A stretch of 43,835 nucleotides of DNA, from contig NXFV01002078.1 in assembly GCA_002803225.1 (NCBI GenBank), positions 1-43,835 on the forward strand, given 5' to 3'. This stretch comes from Gamarada debralockiae (Eukaryota; Ascomycota; Leotiomycetes; Helotiales; Hyphodiscaceae). The position numbers were made by a program, and so were the translations under genes. This document shows, one piece after another, positions 10,996 to 22,369 of this stretch. How positions within the stretch are numbered: the first letter of the stretch is position 1; each line of letters begins with the position of its first letter. The notes under the pieces are model-generated. The model did no database searches and was not told the DNA's origin. It worked only from the letters and a program-made list of their open reading frames with translations.

Positions 10996-13301
10996 GCTCG
11001 ATAAATAGTACTTGACACCCTGATTCTCCCAGAGGACCTTCCGCTTCCCAAGCTGGCGGAGTCTTCAAAGGTCGTAGCTGCAAAAAAATGTAGCTTCGAT
11101 GACCTCTTAGATTCATGGGTTTTGCAGCACGAGTTAAGGACTTGTGGAAGAAGCAATTTTTGATGAGGATGCCTCAAACAAGAGACTACGTCATCTGTAC
11201 TCCCTCATACGCTTGGCAAAGCAGACATCCAAGTTGAGCATATCGAAGGAATCACCTCCGAGGTGGTTCAATACTTGAGAAAGGTGCAAGATTCTGCAGC
11301 GGCAGAATGAGTGAATAGACCTCATGTGGTAGGAAGATCATGCCAGTAGCTACATATATAGCCATCTCGTCCGTCCTTGTTCCTTCCTCCTCTGCGACAG
11401 CTGCGTCAATCCGCAATGGGACTGAGCAGAGATGAGACTGGCAGTCAATCTTTCCACTGTTGAAATTTCAGTTCTTCGCACCAATACTTGGCAAGCTCGA
11501 AAGAAAGAAGTTGATTGTCGACCTTGTGCTTGATGGTTGTCTCGTCAGATGTCATCGCTGTTGGCGATGTTGACGTTCTGCATTTCTTCACAGATGGGCA
11601 AATTTGGGTGCAGTACTCATTTCCCAAGGAAATTGAGGAACAAAAGGAATCGAGGACAAAATGGATCATGATAAGAGAAGTTTCGACATCGACAACAGGA
11701 AACTTGCTTGCTTTTTGGGCATGGCCCTGTGAAAATCGTATCCAGCCTCACAGAGAAATTCTCTTGACACCTCCAGACGTCCGAGAGAAGCCAACGAACC
11801 ACTGCTTTTGATTTCCTCGCGCGAACCATCATTCACAGACGATACCCTTCTTCTCACAGGCCGATCTGGTCGAAGCAAATATCTCACGGGATGAGTGGTC
11901 TTTTATACTCCAATTTTGGCATCGCATTGACTTGAATTCGCTGCGTATCTGGTTCACTCGCAAAAGATCACTGATTCCGCTGCCTTCAAGCAAAACAATC
12001 AGAATTGTCACGTGATATAATCACGTGGTACCCTACCGATTTCGGCCCTCCATTTATCCGTCAATCGAGATGAGATCCGGCATTCCAGAAAAGACACCGA
12101 AGAAACTCCCGTCAAGATTCCGAAATCTGGGGTTTCGAGCTTGCGTTGCACCCACCATCCGTCCCACCAATCCGCAGCGAGCGGACTTCGTAACCGTTTC
12201 GAGTGATCCCGGTCATGCGAAACCTACCTCACACAGCTGCTCGCTGCACAAATAGTATGTACTGCGGACTTGGCACCGGACTTTGATACGTTGTGAGAGT
12301 CAGTCTGATGAAGAGGAAGGGTAAGTATTGATTAACTGCAGTCAGCATTGAGGCTGCTTATTGGCTCACGTGCGTCTTATGCTTGGTGTATTTGAGTTCA
12401 ATAATTATTTGAGGGCTTGGCGAGGCATATTTGTCAGTGCTTAGAACGGAAATGGATGGCGCAAATTAACGATTTGAGGGTTCTGTATGGTTGCTTCGCA
12501 ATATGTACAAGGTCTGGAGCTGCTGGCGAAATGGAGGAAGTCTTACCCCAGGTTACCTCGCCAAGCTACCCCACAATTGGAGTATTTCCGCTCAAGAAAG
12601 TACCTTCGCGGCGCATGCTTATGATCGAATCCAGAAACTTTTGAAGCCTTCAAACTCGGTGCGACCGCGAGGTTTTCTCGACTTCGAACGAGGCAGGAGC
12701 AAAGGAGAACAATTACCGTATTCAGAAATTTCCATCCGTTCCCACAATTCGAGGAAGATACTTCATCAGTGGAGCATCCTGATGTTCGGAGAGATACCGA
12801 GATACAAAATTGTGGGGTGCTGAGAATATCCCGAGACATGTCCGACTTATGGATTAGCTGGTGGAGGGGAAATGCTTACTGGGTGACACAAGAAATCTAC
12901 CCCGCCTCAGCTGGAAAATATGCAGAAAACCAGTTCATGAAGTCGTGTTGAATGTTCAAATATATAGATGTCGATTTTTAATTCTAGTAGATGTGATGAG
13001 GAAAGAAAAGGAAGCTTCAGACACAAATTTACCCCGCCGTCATAGCTCGCCGAAAGCAACATTCCGAAGGCACCGAACAAAGACCTTCGACATGCTCCTG
13101 ACGACCCTAGTTTCCTTCGGAGACGTGGGACTGGATCGTGGGACTGAAAGTCTTACTGCGAGAATACTCATCTGCAGGGCTCAGCCCGGGTGATTCTGGG
13201 TGGTCCGGAGTGGAGTAGAACCAGTATTTGTGGATGACGGTTACACATCGCTGCTGAAAGGGGAAATAAGAGGGGAAGGTCGAAAGAAGCTGTAATGGTT
13301 A
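10996..13301. other. Long intergenic stretch, no gene recognised
   Basis: The open frames at 11445-11887 (both strands) and 12025-12951 lack recognisable domains and a coding-like frame. CACGTG/TCACGTGA-type E-boxes occur near 12008-12026 and 12366. The upper end holds distal promoter sequence of the formate dehydrogenase gene. Confidence 0.4.
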
Positions 13302-13307
13302 TATAAA
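13302..13307 (+). promoter_or_regulatory. TATA box of the formate dehydrogenase gene
   Basis: TATAAA lies within TTATATAAAGAGAGG, about 440 nt upstream of the ATG. Transcription would start near 13330, leaving a leader of roughly 410 nt that contains a candidate intron. Confidence 0.5.
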
Positions 13308-13418
13308 GAGAGGGGGATTCCCATCTGGATGAGCTTGTACGATCTCGTTTCTGACATACCTTTGTGAAATTCAACCGCAAACAACACGCTTACCCCTCAT
13401 CTGCCGATATCCTTCAAG

Positions 13419-13607
13419 GTACGTACGAGCTTCACAACTGACTCCCCAGAGCATTTAATTCCTACACCAAACCTCCTCCCGTCTTCCCCAAATATTTATT
13501 GCCAGAAGCTACATCTCCATTCATCCTATCTCCGAATCTCTGCTTCTTCCAATTTATTCCGTAATCTTTGGGGGTAAATCGCTGACCTGTTGGTACTATT
13601 TCTGCAG
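13419..13607 (+). other. Candidate 5'-UTR intron of the formate dehydrogenase gene
   Basis: A strong donor (CAAG|GTACGT) and acceptor (TATTTCTGCAG) are 189 nt apart, with GCTGACC as a branch-site candidate about 25 nt before the acceptor. No ATG-led coding frame crosses it. The splice signals are observed; use is inferred. Confidence 0.45.
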
Positions 13608-13745
13608 CTCCAACCCCGCATCAACAAACACGCGAGACCTCCGAATCAATTCCACGCCAACCTCCGAACTTCTTTCAAAAACACCACACCTCACCCTCTT
13701 CCTTGAACACAATCAATCTCCGAATAATATAATAAATCATCCAAA

Positions 13746-15242
13746 ATGGTATTACTCACTCGTTCAATCTACCGTTTGGCACGAAACCCCGCGGCATCGC
13801 GACCCCTCTTTACAGCTGCCGTTGCGAGACCAACGCCTACTGTGGTGTCTCGAGGTGCCCAAGCTCTCCGTCAACATAATCTTGGAAGTATCAGAACGCT
13901 GACAGGGAAACGTGAAAAGGTCAAGGTGCTCCTTGTTTTGTACGATGGCAAGAAGCACGCCGAGGAGGTAAGCATCCCTAATTCCAGCTCCCAGCCTTGT
14001 CGCCAATTGAGCTTTCTGTCTCGCGTCGGAGCTTCAATTGCAACCGCATTCAATTGAAACAATTGCTGAAGGTTAAATAGGTCCCAGAGCTTCTAGGCAC
14101 AACTGAGAACGAGCTTGGTATCCGCAAATGGCTCGAGGATCAAGGACACACTCTCGTCACCACCTCCGACAAGGAGGGCGAGAACTCCAAGTTTGACCAA
14201 GAGTTGGTAGATGCTGAGGTTATTATCACCACACCGTATGCCTCCCTCCCATTCCCAATCAATTAATCCCATCTAACAATTGCTTCGCAGGTTTCACCCC
14301 GGTTACCTCACCGCCGAGCGCCTCGCCAAGGCCAAGAATCTTAAGATCGCCATTACAGCAGGTATCGGATCCGACCATGTCGACCTCAACGCAGCGAACA
14401 AGACCAACGGCGGTATCACGGTTGCCGAAGTGACCGGCTCGAACGTCGTTTCCGTCGCTGAGCACGTCGTTATGACAATCCTCATCCTTGTCCGCAACTT
14501 CGTTCCCGCACACGAGCAGATCGAGGCTGGCGAGTGGGACGTCGCTGCTGCGGCCAAGAACGAGTTCGATCTTGAGGGCAAGGTCGTTGGTACCGTCGCC
14601 GTTGGACGTATTGGTGAGCGTGTCTTGAGACGTCTTAAGCCTTTCGACTGCAAGGAGTTGCTGTACTTCGATTACCAACCCCTAAAGCCTGAGGTTGAGA
14701 AGGAGATTGGTTGCCGAAGAGTCGCTACTTTGGAGGAGATGTTGGCGCAGTGCGATGTAGTTACTATTAACTGCCCACTTCACGAGAAGACCCGTGGTCT
14801 ATTCAACAAGGAGTTGATTTCCAAGATGAAGAAGGGTTTGTCCTCCCCAAAATTTCTTTCCCCTTCCATCGTGCTAATTTTTACAGGCTCATGGCTCGTC
14901 AATACCGCCCGAGGCGCCATTGTCGTCAAGGAAGACGTCGCCGAGGCCCTCAAGAGCGGCCACCTCCGCGGCTACGGAGGCGACGTCTGGTTCCCTCAAC
15001 CAGCACCCAAGGAACACCCTCTCCGCTACGCCAAGAACCCCTTCGGCGGCGGAAACGCCATGGTCCCCCACATGTCCGGAACCTCGCTCGATGCCCAGAA
15101 GAGATACTCCGACGGAGTCAAGTCCATTCTCCAATCCTACCTCTCTGGCAAGCACGACTACCGCCCTGAGGATTTGATTGTGCACAATGGCGATTATGCG
15201 ACGAAGGCTTATGGTGAGCGTGCTAAGGCGAATAAGGCATAA
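13746..15242 (+). CDS. fdh: NAD-dependent formate dehydrogenase, probably mitochondrial form
   Basis: This enzyme oxidises formate to CO2 with NAD+. Exons are 13746-13967, 14081-14235, 14291-14835 and 14887-15242; introns of 113, 55 and 51 nt all have GT-AG ends. The product is 425 aa. Residues 1-58 form an Arg/Ala/Ser-rich, acid-free extension with the look of a mitochondrial presequence, followed by [16 protein letters not shown], where many fungal FDHs begin. The family core is complete: [11 protein letters not shown], the formate-site Asn in [10 protein letters not shown], the Rossmann segment [11 protein letters not shown]316 in NTARG, Q345 in WFPQPAPK and H369 in MVPHMSG. The R-to-Q spacing of 29 matches the R284/Q313 pair of the Pseudomonas enzyme. 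The coding sequence is GC-rich with strong codon bias, suggesting high expression. It appears intact. Confidence 0.96.
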
Positions 15243-16340
15243 ATGTATCCCGGATGCGAAAGGGATGGAATTGGGGAGGGAAGGAACTTTTTACGATGAA
15301 TGGGCATAATGTTTGTAGCTTTATATCTATCATCTAGCTTGCTCATTCCGATGGCTTACCGAACCACACTCTTGATTCCAAGTTTACCTTGTTCAATTCT
15401 CTTCACACATTCAGGATAGCTGGCAAGTGCCTTCGCCTGATCTGCATCACACTTGCTCAATCTTGTTCAGGAGTTGTAAATATCCCTTACACACTGCAAG
15501 TGGATAGCAAAGTGCCTTGAATCCCCCTTGTCCAATCCATAATAGCCATCTCCCCAAGCCGGATGTTCTGTCTGCTCACGTGACATATTTATTCATCTCG
15601 CAAGTGTAGTCTAACAACTGTTACGATCCAGATGCAGAGTACAACATCCAGGAGGCGTCGTAACAGTGCTCGAGTTGCCGTAATAGACATGTAGCTATCC
15701 ATTTCTTTATCTATTAAGGTATTTGCGTTAATGACAAGATGAGGCAAATTTCGAAAATCGAGTAGCAGAAGCTATCCTAGTCGCCAGTATAGTTGAGATA
15801 CATTTGTGGAAGTCATTATAAATGCTTCTCTTCTACTACTCCTTTAGCTGATTTCCGGAATATCCGTTAGCCGATGGGAATATATAATAGAGGGGCACAA
15901 GATGCCACACACGTTCAGATCTTGAGGAGGATCATCTGCAGGTCTCTTTTGCTTACTCTTGGTCTGGTCGGCCATCTGCGAAGTTGACACTCCGAATTTC
16001 TGTTATCTTCTTGCAGTCTCATTCCTGCCCTCCTACAATCTCACTCTCATGCCTCGACTTCTTCTCCCAGCTGACAGTTCACAACGCCAGCATATTGCAT
16101 GGATCACGCTCTCTCTCCGCATCTACCGCCAACTCCCCATCGGAGGACCTTGCCGGGCCTGAGACATGGCACCAAGCCACATTGAAGTCGAGAACTGGAA
16201 GTCGGTTACATCTCCAACTGCGAATCCACCTGAGACGGCCGTTACGTCAGTTCGGTAGTTCATTTCCGACGGTGGGACTATAGGACGGCGCAGCACTCAA
16301 GGGAGAAAGTGCCATTAGACCTTCAACTATTGTCGGGTTC
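15243..16340. other. Intergenic, no gene recognised
   Basis: This holds the FDH 3' UTR and then unassigned DNA. The overlapping plus-strand open frames at 15959-16283 have no domain signature. Confidence 0.5.
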
Positions 16341-16694
16341 CAGTCCATCCAGGGGAGAAAAAAAGCGCCACCAGGGTAGAGGGGTAAACTTCGGCACGGA
16401 GCTCACCAGGGTAGAGAATTCACGTGTACACTTAAGATAATTAACTTACTCCCGACTTTAACTTTTGAAATACCGCCCTTAAGCCTGACGAAAGGGGTGA
16501 TAAGGGTGATAGGGGCTTCCCCGACCCAAAGGGGCTCGAGTGGATCACCCCCTGAGGAATAAGCGTCGGGCACGATAGTTCTATTAAGTATATGCTACAG
16601 TCTACTGTCAAAGCTCAGCCAGGTAGAAAAAAAGCGTAATTGACTAGCGTGTTTTTCTACCCTGGTGGCGCTTTTCTCTACCCTGGCTGAACTG
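16341..16694. mobile_element. MITE-like element with imperfect terminal inverted repeats
   Basis: The left end reads CAGTCCATCCAGGGGAGA and continues AAAAAAAGCGCCACCAGGG. The reverse complement of the right end reads CAGTTCAGCCAGGGTAGA and then AAAAGCGCCACCAGGGTAGA. The match runs about 40 bp with several mismatches. A third partial copy (CAGCCAGGTAGAAAAAAAGC) lies at 16613-16635 and forms an internal hairpin with the right end. The right flank is TA, as expected for pogo-type insertion, but the left flank is TTC, so the duplication is degenerate or the left boundary is slightly off. There is no coding capacity. Confidence 0.65.
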
Positions 16695-16719
16695 TAAGCT
16701 CTAAATCCTTCGATAAGCT

Positions 16720-17595
16720 CTACCTAACCTTAATTGAGATCCCATCTGTTCTCGCTTCCCAAGTGGCCACTACCGCGTCCCAGTATTCGACATTGTCCTC
16801 CTGAATGTGATTGCAGTGTGAACTCTTCTCAAAGCACAAGAACCTTACCGGGACACCTATCGCAGCTGCATTCTTGCCGTGCTCCTGTACATCCTCCCAC
16901 TTGATGAGTTCGTCGGCCTTCGAGTATATATAGCACCGCGGTGCTTCCATGTTCCAGTATCGCTCGTCGTTGAGCCTCTGTCGCGTCTTGGAGATGACAT
17001 TGTTTTGGGGCCCTTTGAAAACACCATAGAGAATCCAGAGTGTGCCGAGGACGAACCCGCCTGCTACTGTGCCGAAGCCGCGGATGATTTTGATGGGTGG
17101 AAGGCTCTTCTTGAAGGCTGAGCAGAGCCGTGTGAAACGCGGATGGCCTGGAGTGCTGTCGAAGTAGATTGCCTGGCACGGCAGCTTGTAGCCCGCGACG
17201 TTGGAGAATGCTTCGGCAAACTCAACAGCTTTGTTCGAGCCGCCTTCGGAAAAACAGTGTACAATTGCGCCGCCGGCGTTGCCGTTGGAGATTATGCTGT
17301 TGATGGCTGGCTGCAATCTGTCTTGCTTTGTCGTGCTCGATCGAAAACAGAGGTCGTAGATTGTGGTAGTCACGACGAGTAAGGTTGCAGAGGGAAATAG
17401 CTCCTCGTACGCTCGAGTGTACTTGGAGATATGTCTCCAGTGAGCTCCGGTCCACGAAAAGAGCAGGACGAAATCTGGAGAGGTGAGTTTAATTGTTCGA
17501 CTTTGGCTTTTAAATCCTTGCTGGGGTCGATGTTCCCAGATAGAATGTGCAAGCTTCTTGAATCCTGGGGTAAATTCCTCAGAGGTATCGGCCAT
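16720..17595 (-). CDS. DUF829 (TMEM53/PaxU-like) alpha/beta-hydrolase-fold protein
   Basis: A single exon of 291 aa, with the start in a good context (CAACATGGCC). The order of motifs is that of the DUF829 family: FVLLFSWTGAHWRHISKYT near residue 42, a nucleophile-elbow-like HCFSEGGSN (S116 region), and AIYFDSTPGHPRF, then a hydrophobic segment (GFGTVAGGFVLGTLWILYGV) that could be a membrane anchor. Near the C-terminus CYIYSKADELIKWEDV and SSHCNHI supply the usual late Asp and His. Family members include PaxU of indole-diterpene clusters and animal TMEM53; the biochemical role is unsettled. No secondary-metabolite core gene is nearby, so a cluster role is not supported. The stop codon lies 25 bp from the end of the MITE-like element. 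Confidence 0.85.
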   Translation of the reverse strand: MADTSEEFTPGFKKLAHSIWEHRPQQGFKSQSRTIKLTSPDFVLLFSWTGAHWRHISKYTRAYEELFPSATLLVVTTTIYDLCFRSSTTKQDRLQPAINSIISNGNAGGAIVHCFSEGGSNKAVEFAEAFSNVAGYKLPCQAIYFDSTPGHPRFTRLCSAFKKSLPPIKIIRGFGTVAGGFVLGTLWILYGVFKGPQNNVISKTRQRLNDERYWNMEAPRCYIYSKADELIKWEDVQEHGKNAAAIGVPVRFLCFEKSSHCNHIQEDNVEYWDAVVATWEARTDGISIKVR

Positions 17596-18085
17596 GTTGA
17601 ATCTTGAACGCTCAATCGCCGTCGTTTGGATTCCGGTAGTTTAGAAAGTTGCTGTTTCATCCCTACAAATACTAGGACTGGTGCGGCGAAGCACAGATCG
17701 GAATATCATTTGAGGTATATATTTATACCACAAGGTAGCATCTCTACTGCTCTAGTACCCTAATCCTCTCTAGCCTCTCCAGCCTTACAGGGCTGACAGA
17801 GCTTAACGGGCTTGGCTGATGAATGCGCCCCCTACAGTGTTTTTGCATCAATACATATTGTTAATAGCTAATAATTATTGATAATTTAGCCTTGAATTAA
17901 GTTATAATCTCTTTGAGACCTATTCATTATTGATTTAACCCTACTCAAGGGCCTTTGGCTTCCTTGGATATTATCACCCCACTTAAATTAGTACTATGCT
18001 AGAATATCCGGAGAAGGCGTATTATGCACACATCAAAATAAACAAAGACCTCTCTTTTTTCTCTTCTTTTATTTTTCTTGAAGTC
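17596..18085. other. AT-rich intergenic DNA
   Basis: After about 17700 the base composition drops sharply toward AT, with runs such as TAATTATTGATAATTTAG. No gene is seen. This composition is what RIP-mutated DNA looks like, but no source element is recognisable. Confidence 0.5.
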
Positions 18086-18260
18086 AGACTCCCTTCTCCT
18101 CTTGATACTTCGCGCGTACTCTCTTCTTCTTTTGATAGATAAGACTCCCTTTCTCCTTCTCTTAATACCTCGTGTATACTCTTCTTCTTGAGATAAGTAA
18201 GACTCCCTTCTTCTTTCTTTTAATACTACTTGCTAATGTATAATAGACTCCTTTCCTATA
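18086..18260 (+). repeat. Degenerate tandem repeat, period about 57 bp, pyrimidine-rich
   Basis: AGACTCC(C) begins units at 18086, 18142, 18200 and 18244 (spacings 56, 58 and 44). Each unit goes on with TTCTYCTTT, then TTRATACT and TACTCTTCTTCTT. The last unit is shorter and diverged. The strand is strongly C+T biased. Confidence 0.7.
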
Positions 18261-19726
18261 ATCAATTCTATGATTTTACTTTTAAATAAAGACATACTGA
18301 GTTGGCTACTATATTACTAGAGTAGGATTCTAAGGATAAAAAGAGAACTTAGTGGGAATTTAGGAATAGGGGTATATTTGGTAGGAAAATAGAACAAATC
18401 ATATATAGAGTAGCTTAATATCAAGTCTCGATTCGATTAGTATTATGTATATATAGCAATTATTGATCAAAATCAATATCTACTATTGATTTCAGGTGTT
18501 ATATTTTGTACAAAAATTATCAATGATTACTATTTGATTTATAGTGATTCATCAATAATATAATCAATAATAAATAAAGCAATTTGATAATATGTATTGT
18601 CTCGAAACACTGTAGGGGCCAGGTGTAGCATTTGCATACCAACAAAGCAAAAATACTCGAAGTCCAAGTACAAGAACAAGACGCTTCTCGGGAAAGTACC
18701 AATGGAAATGGTGGAGATGGTGTCATCCAATAAAGGGAGATATGGAGAATGTCACCTGTACAGCCGTACAGCCTCCCCCCACGGAGACGCCGGGCTAAAG
18801 TTCGTTTTAACGCCAATCAATCCGTTAACTTAATTCTCGTGATCCATTTCATCGGTGGTGGCGGCGCGGGTCAAAGCGGTCGAACAAACTTTAGCCTTGT
18901 GCTAAGTACGCTGTACCTCCGTAACTAGTTCTAAGCCTTAAACTTCCACACGCGAAATCTGCGGCTGAACCGAGCCACATGCGCCCTGCTCCAGGGTTCA
19001 TCGGAAATAGGAAATCCAAATGGGGAAAATGTGCCGAGAAACTTCTTCGCCGCCTTACTGTAATTGGAACTGTAGCCGCCTCGCGACTTCACCCCACAGC
19101 TGAAATGCAACAACAGCCCTATGAGTTCTACCTGGCGTCACTGGTGTCCTTTTACGAATTACGTCACCTCCATCGCTCTAGCACCAGTAGCACCAGTAGA
19201 ACTGGTGAGATCTTGAGAACCCTGTTGCTTTTTTCATGTTCAGCCGCCCACCCAACGCCATCGTTGTTGTGCGAAATGGCGACGCAACCTCATCTTGCTT
19301 TTCGGCCTTTTCCCAATATACCCTATCCTATCCCTATTTCGAGTTTAGTCTCAGAGAACTCCAACCACAGCCAAAATATAGGTGGCTCGGTTTGTGCAAA
19401 GGAGGAAGGTGACAGCAAACGACGCCATGCGTATGGCGTTGCCAGTAATGCCGATAAGACTAATGCAGACATGACTTCGTCACTAACCTCAGTTTACGCA
19501 CTGTCACCAATTGTGTGACATGGCGGAGCTGAGACCCTGAGACCAGGTCGGGTGCCGCTGGAACCGCGAGCTTTGAAGACTGACTATGACCAAGTCCAAG
19601 CGAGAATGATTCTGCTCGACCTCAACTGACTTTTCACTTTCAGACCTTGCGAACCTCTTGAAAGATTACCATCCTCTCCAACACGTCTCTGTCTAATTTC
19701 AAAGAGGCACGTTGCTTGCAAGAAGG
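18261..19726. other. Intergenic, AT-rich then normal composition
   Basis: Sequence at 18261-18600 is AT-rich with repeated TCAATAAT-type words. After 18600 composition is ordinary. The open frame at 18979-19518 has no domain and uneven codon use, so it is not called. The last few hundred bases are the promoter of the MFS gene. Confidence 0.45.
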
Positions 19727-21714
19727 ATGGATATTGAAAAAGAATGCCTCCAAGATGGCAAGCAGACTTCAACCAGCCAAGAAGCCACAACTACAGATTC
19801 GCAACCAATATCAGAGCTGCCGTCAGCGGAGAACCTGTTTGACGAGAAGATCTCTAATGTGAAAGAAATTGAGCTTCCTATTCCCTTACCGGATGCAAAT
19901 CTAAATCCAAACGCGGCCGGAGCAATTACGACATCTGAAGAGTGGAGACCTCAGGCGCTCGAATGGCTAATTATGATGACATTGTCGGTACTCTCACTGA
20001 TGGTTGCTCTTGACGCTACAATCCTCGTTTCAGTTCTGCCAGTAAGTTCATCGATTTATTCTACATAACATAATTCGGACTAAAACATTGCCAGACAATT
20101 GCGGCAGCGCTTCACGGAAGCGCCATCGACGCATTCTGGGCTGGGACGTCTTATCTTCTTTCAAGCGCCGTATTTCAGCCGGTCATTGCCTCTGTGTCGG
20201 AAGCGTTTGGACGACGACCTCTCCTCTTACTCTCCCTAAGTCTGTTCACCCTGGGGACGGTGTTATGCGCCGCTGCAAACAGCTTTCTCGTGCTTCTAGC
20301 TGGGAGAAGCGTTCAGGGAATTGGGGGTGGTGGCATCATCACCATGAGTCAAGTCATTTTCTGCGATATTGTGCCGCTCAGACAGCGTCCAAAGCACTTT
20401 GCGATAGTTCTGGGTGCATGGTCTATCGGTTCGTGCCAATTCGCTGTACACTCTCTTCCCTAAAGCACTGCAGCTCACTTTTGCGTAGGATCCATTATTG
20501 GCCCTGTTGTCGGTGGAGCTCTCACTCAGTATGTCACATGGCGATGGGTATTCTATATAAATTTCCCATTCTGTGGCCTTGGATTCCTCTTAATCGGTCG
20601 ATTCGTGAGACTGACTCCCGTTGCCGAGTTGTCGCTGATGCAAAAACTAAAACAAACTGATTGGTTTGGCGGCTTTCTCTTCGTCGGGAGCATGACTGCT
20701 TTCCTTATGGGCATATCCTGGGGTGGCGTGCAGTATCCTTGGAGCAGTGCGCAGACCTTGGCCCCAATTTTTGTAGGCATTACCACTCTTGGTCTTTTCC
20801 TGCTATGGGAGCTGAGATACGCCTCAAAAACACTTCTACCAATGTCGCTTTTCTACTGTGGTTCGTCGGTTGCGGCATTCTACTCCGCGCTCGCAAATGG
20901 CCTCGTTGTAAGTTGTCATGAGCCCCGCCCGCCTAGTGTCAAACATTCCGTGTTGACGATTATAGCTTTTCACCGGGCTCTATTACTTTCCATTTTACTG
21001 TATGTCCGTACAGTCAGCCTCCCCAACTCGAAGCGGAGTAGAACTATTTCCAGCGCTGGTCTTCCTTCTCCCGGGCAGCGTCGTGGTAGCCTCTCTTACG
21101 ACAAGACTGGGCCGCTTTCGTTGGGCAATATGGATCGGTTGGACGATCACGGCTGTCGGCTGCGGCCTTATCGAGCTGTTCGATATTGGCACAAGAATGC
21201 CATTGCAAGCAACGGCCCTCGCCGTGTTTGGCATCGGAAGTGGCATGGTACTCTCGAGTGTGAACTTCGGCATTCAGGCGATCTCGAGGGTTGAGGATGC
21301 TGCAATGGCTGCAAGCATGTACGGTTTCATGAGGAGCCTCGGAATGCCTATTGGTGTCGCGGTGAGTTGACCTATGCTCTCTGCAGGCGACAGGATTTAT
21401 CTGACATTTTAGGCCAGCTTTCAGGAACAGTCTTTCAGAACGCGATGACTGCGAAGCTCCAAGAGCTCGGGCTCCCAACAGCCATTGCTCGTGAGTCAGA
21501 AGCTTTCGTTGCAACTCTCCGTATGATGAAGGCGGATGACCCAGTTCGGACAGGTGTACAGCAGGCGTATGTTCATGGCTTTCGAGGCGTGTGGACAGTG
21601 ATGACAGTTGTTTCCGGGACAGCCCTTGTGACTAGCTTCGTTATCCAGAAGTTCAGTATGAACAAGAGTCTTCGAAGCAGTTATTCTTCCCGCCCAAGAT
21701 CAACGATTGTTTGA
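19727..21714 (+). CDS. MFS transporter, DHA (drug:H+ antiporter) type
   Basis: A plasma-membrane or vacuolar proton antiporter, likely exporting toxic compounds. The five exons are 19727-20041, 20095-20428, 20489-20907, 20966-21353 and 21413-21714, giving 585 aa. Residues 1-75 are a polar cytoplasmic tail. The first membrane helix is LEWLIMMTLSVLSLMVALDA. Motif A-like SEAFGRRP is at about 140-147 and the DHA-type GRSVQGIGGGGI at about 175-186. RWVFYINFPF, the loop typical of this family, follows. The exon 4/5 junction is uncertain: the obvious donor GCG|GTGAGT gives a premature stop, whereas the donor 8 nt earlier (ATTG|GTGTCG) keeps the frame as GMPI-GQLSGTVFQN. A single-base indel here is the alternative. 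No linked biosynthetic gene is visible. Confidence 0.88.
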
Positions 21715-22369
21715 GATATCTCATGAACTTGAGATACTCAAATTTATGAGTACCTCAAACTCCCGCTTCAACTGGAACAGTTATAACTCATGGCTTTGCT
21801 AAATGTACATCCATGCATCTCCAGTTTATCCATAATAGATATTTCACGTTCATGGATATCTCAAGTTCATGCAAATTGTGCCTAAATCAACACCTTTCAA
21901 AGAGGACATGACTTCCTCGGTGGTCCCAAATTTGGAGAATCTATGCCAGACAAATGCAAAGCTATCAATCTCGATTCCAAATCATTGCCAAGTTATGTCA
22001 GCTTGAAATGAAGCGATGTCGCTGAAGTGAAGGGCTAAGCGAAGTCCTAAGCGAGCCCCTGAGTAAGACCGAGGCATTCGGCATAGACTGCACTGTACTT
22101 TCTAGACCTGCCAACAGGATGTACTCCAAGCTCACTTGCTACTAACCACACACGAGACCCCGTTGAATAAGGCAAGCATTGGATTGTTGGAAAACTTTGA
22201 AAGAGGCAGTTCTCTATGGGCTTCAGGAGGTCATGGAAACACTGCGGGAGTGTATTATGTAATATACACTAAGGCCCTTTAGGCTTAGCCCTGCGGAATT
22301 GAAAGAAAAAAAAATATTCAGCACTGTGACATTTTTAATGCTGTCACGTTTTTCAATGCTGTAAAGAAT
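21715..22369. other. Intergenic, no gene recognised
   Basis: This holds the 3' UTR of the transporter and unassigned sequence. TATCTCAAGTTCATG-type words recur at 21716-21880 in both orientations without forming a clear element. Confidence 0.4.

Noticed and set aside
14259..14678. Minus-strand open frame inside the formate dehydrogenase gene
   Set aside because: Shadow of a GC-rich, codon-biased exon; the plus strand encodes a complete, conserved enzyme.
18979..19518. 179-codon plus-strand open frame upstream of the MFS gene
   Set aside because: No domain, uneven composition, and it lies where the promoter of the transporter is expected.
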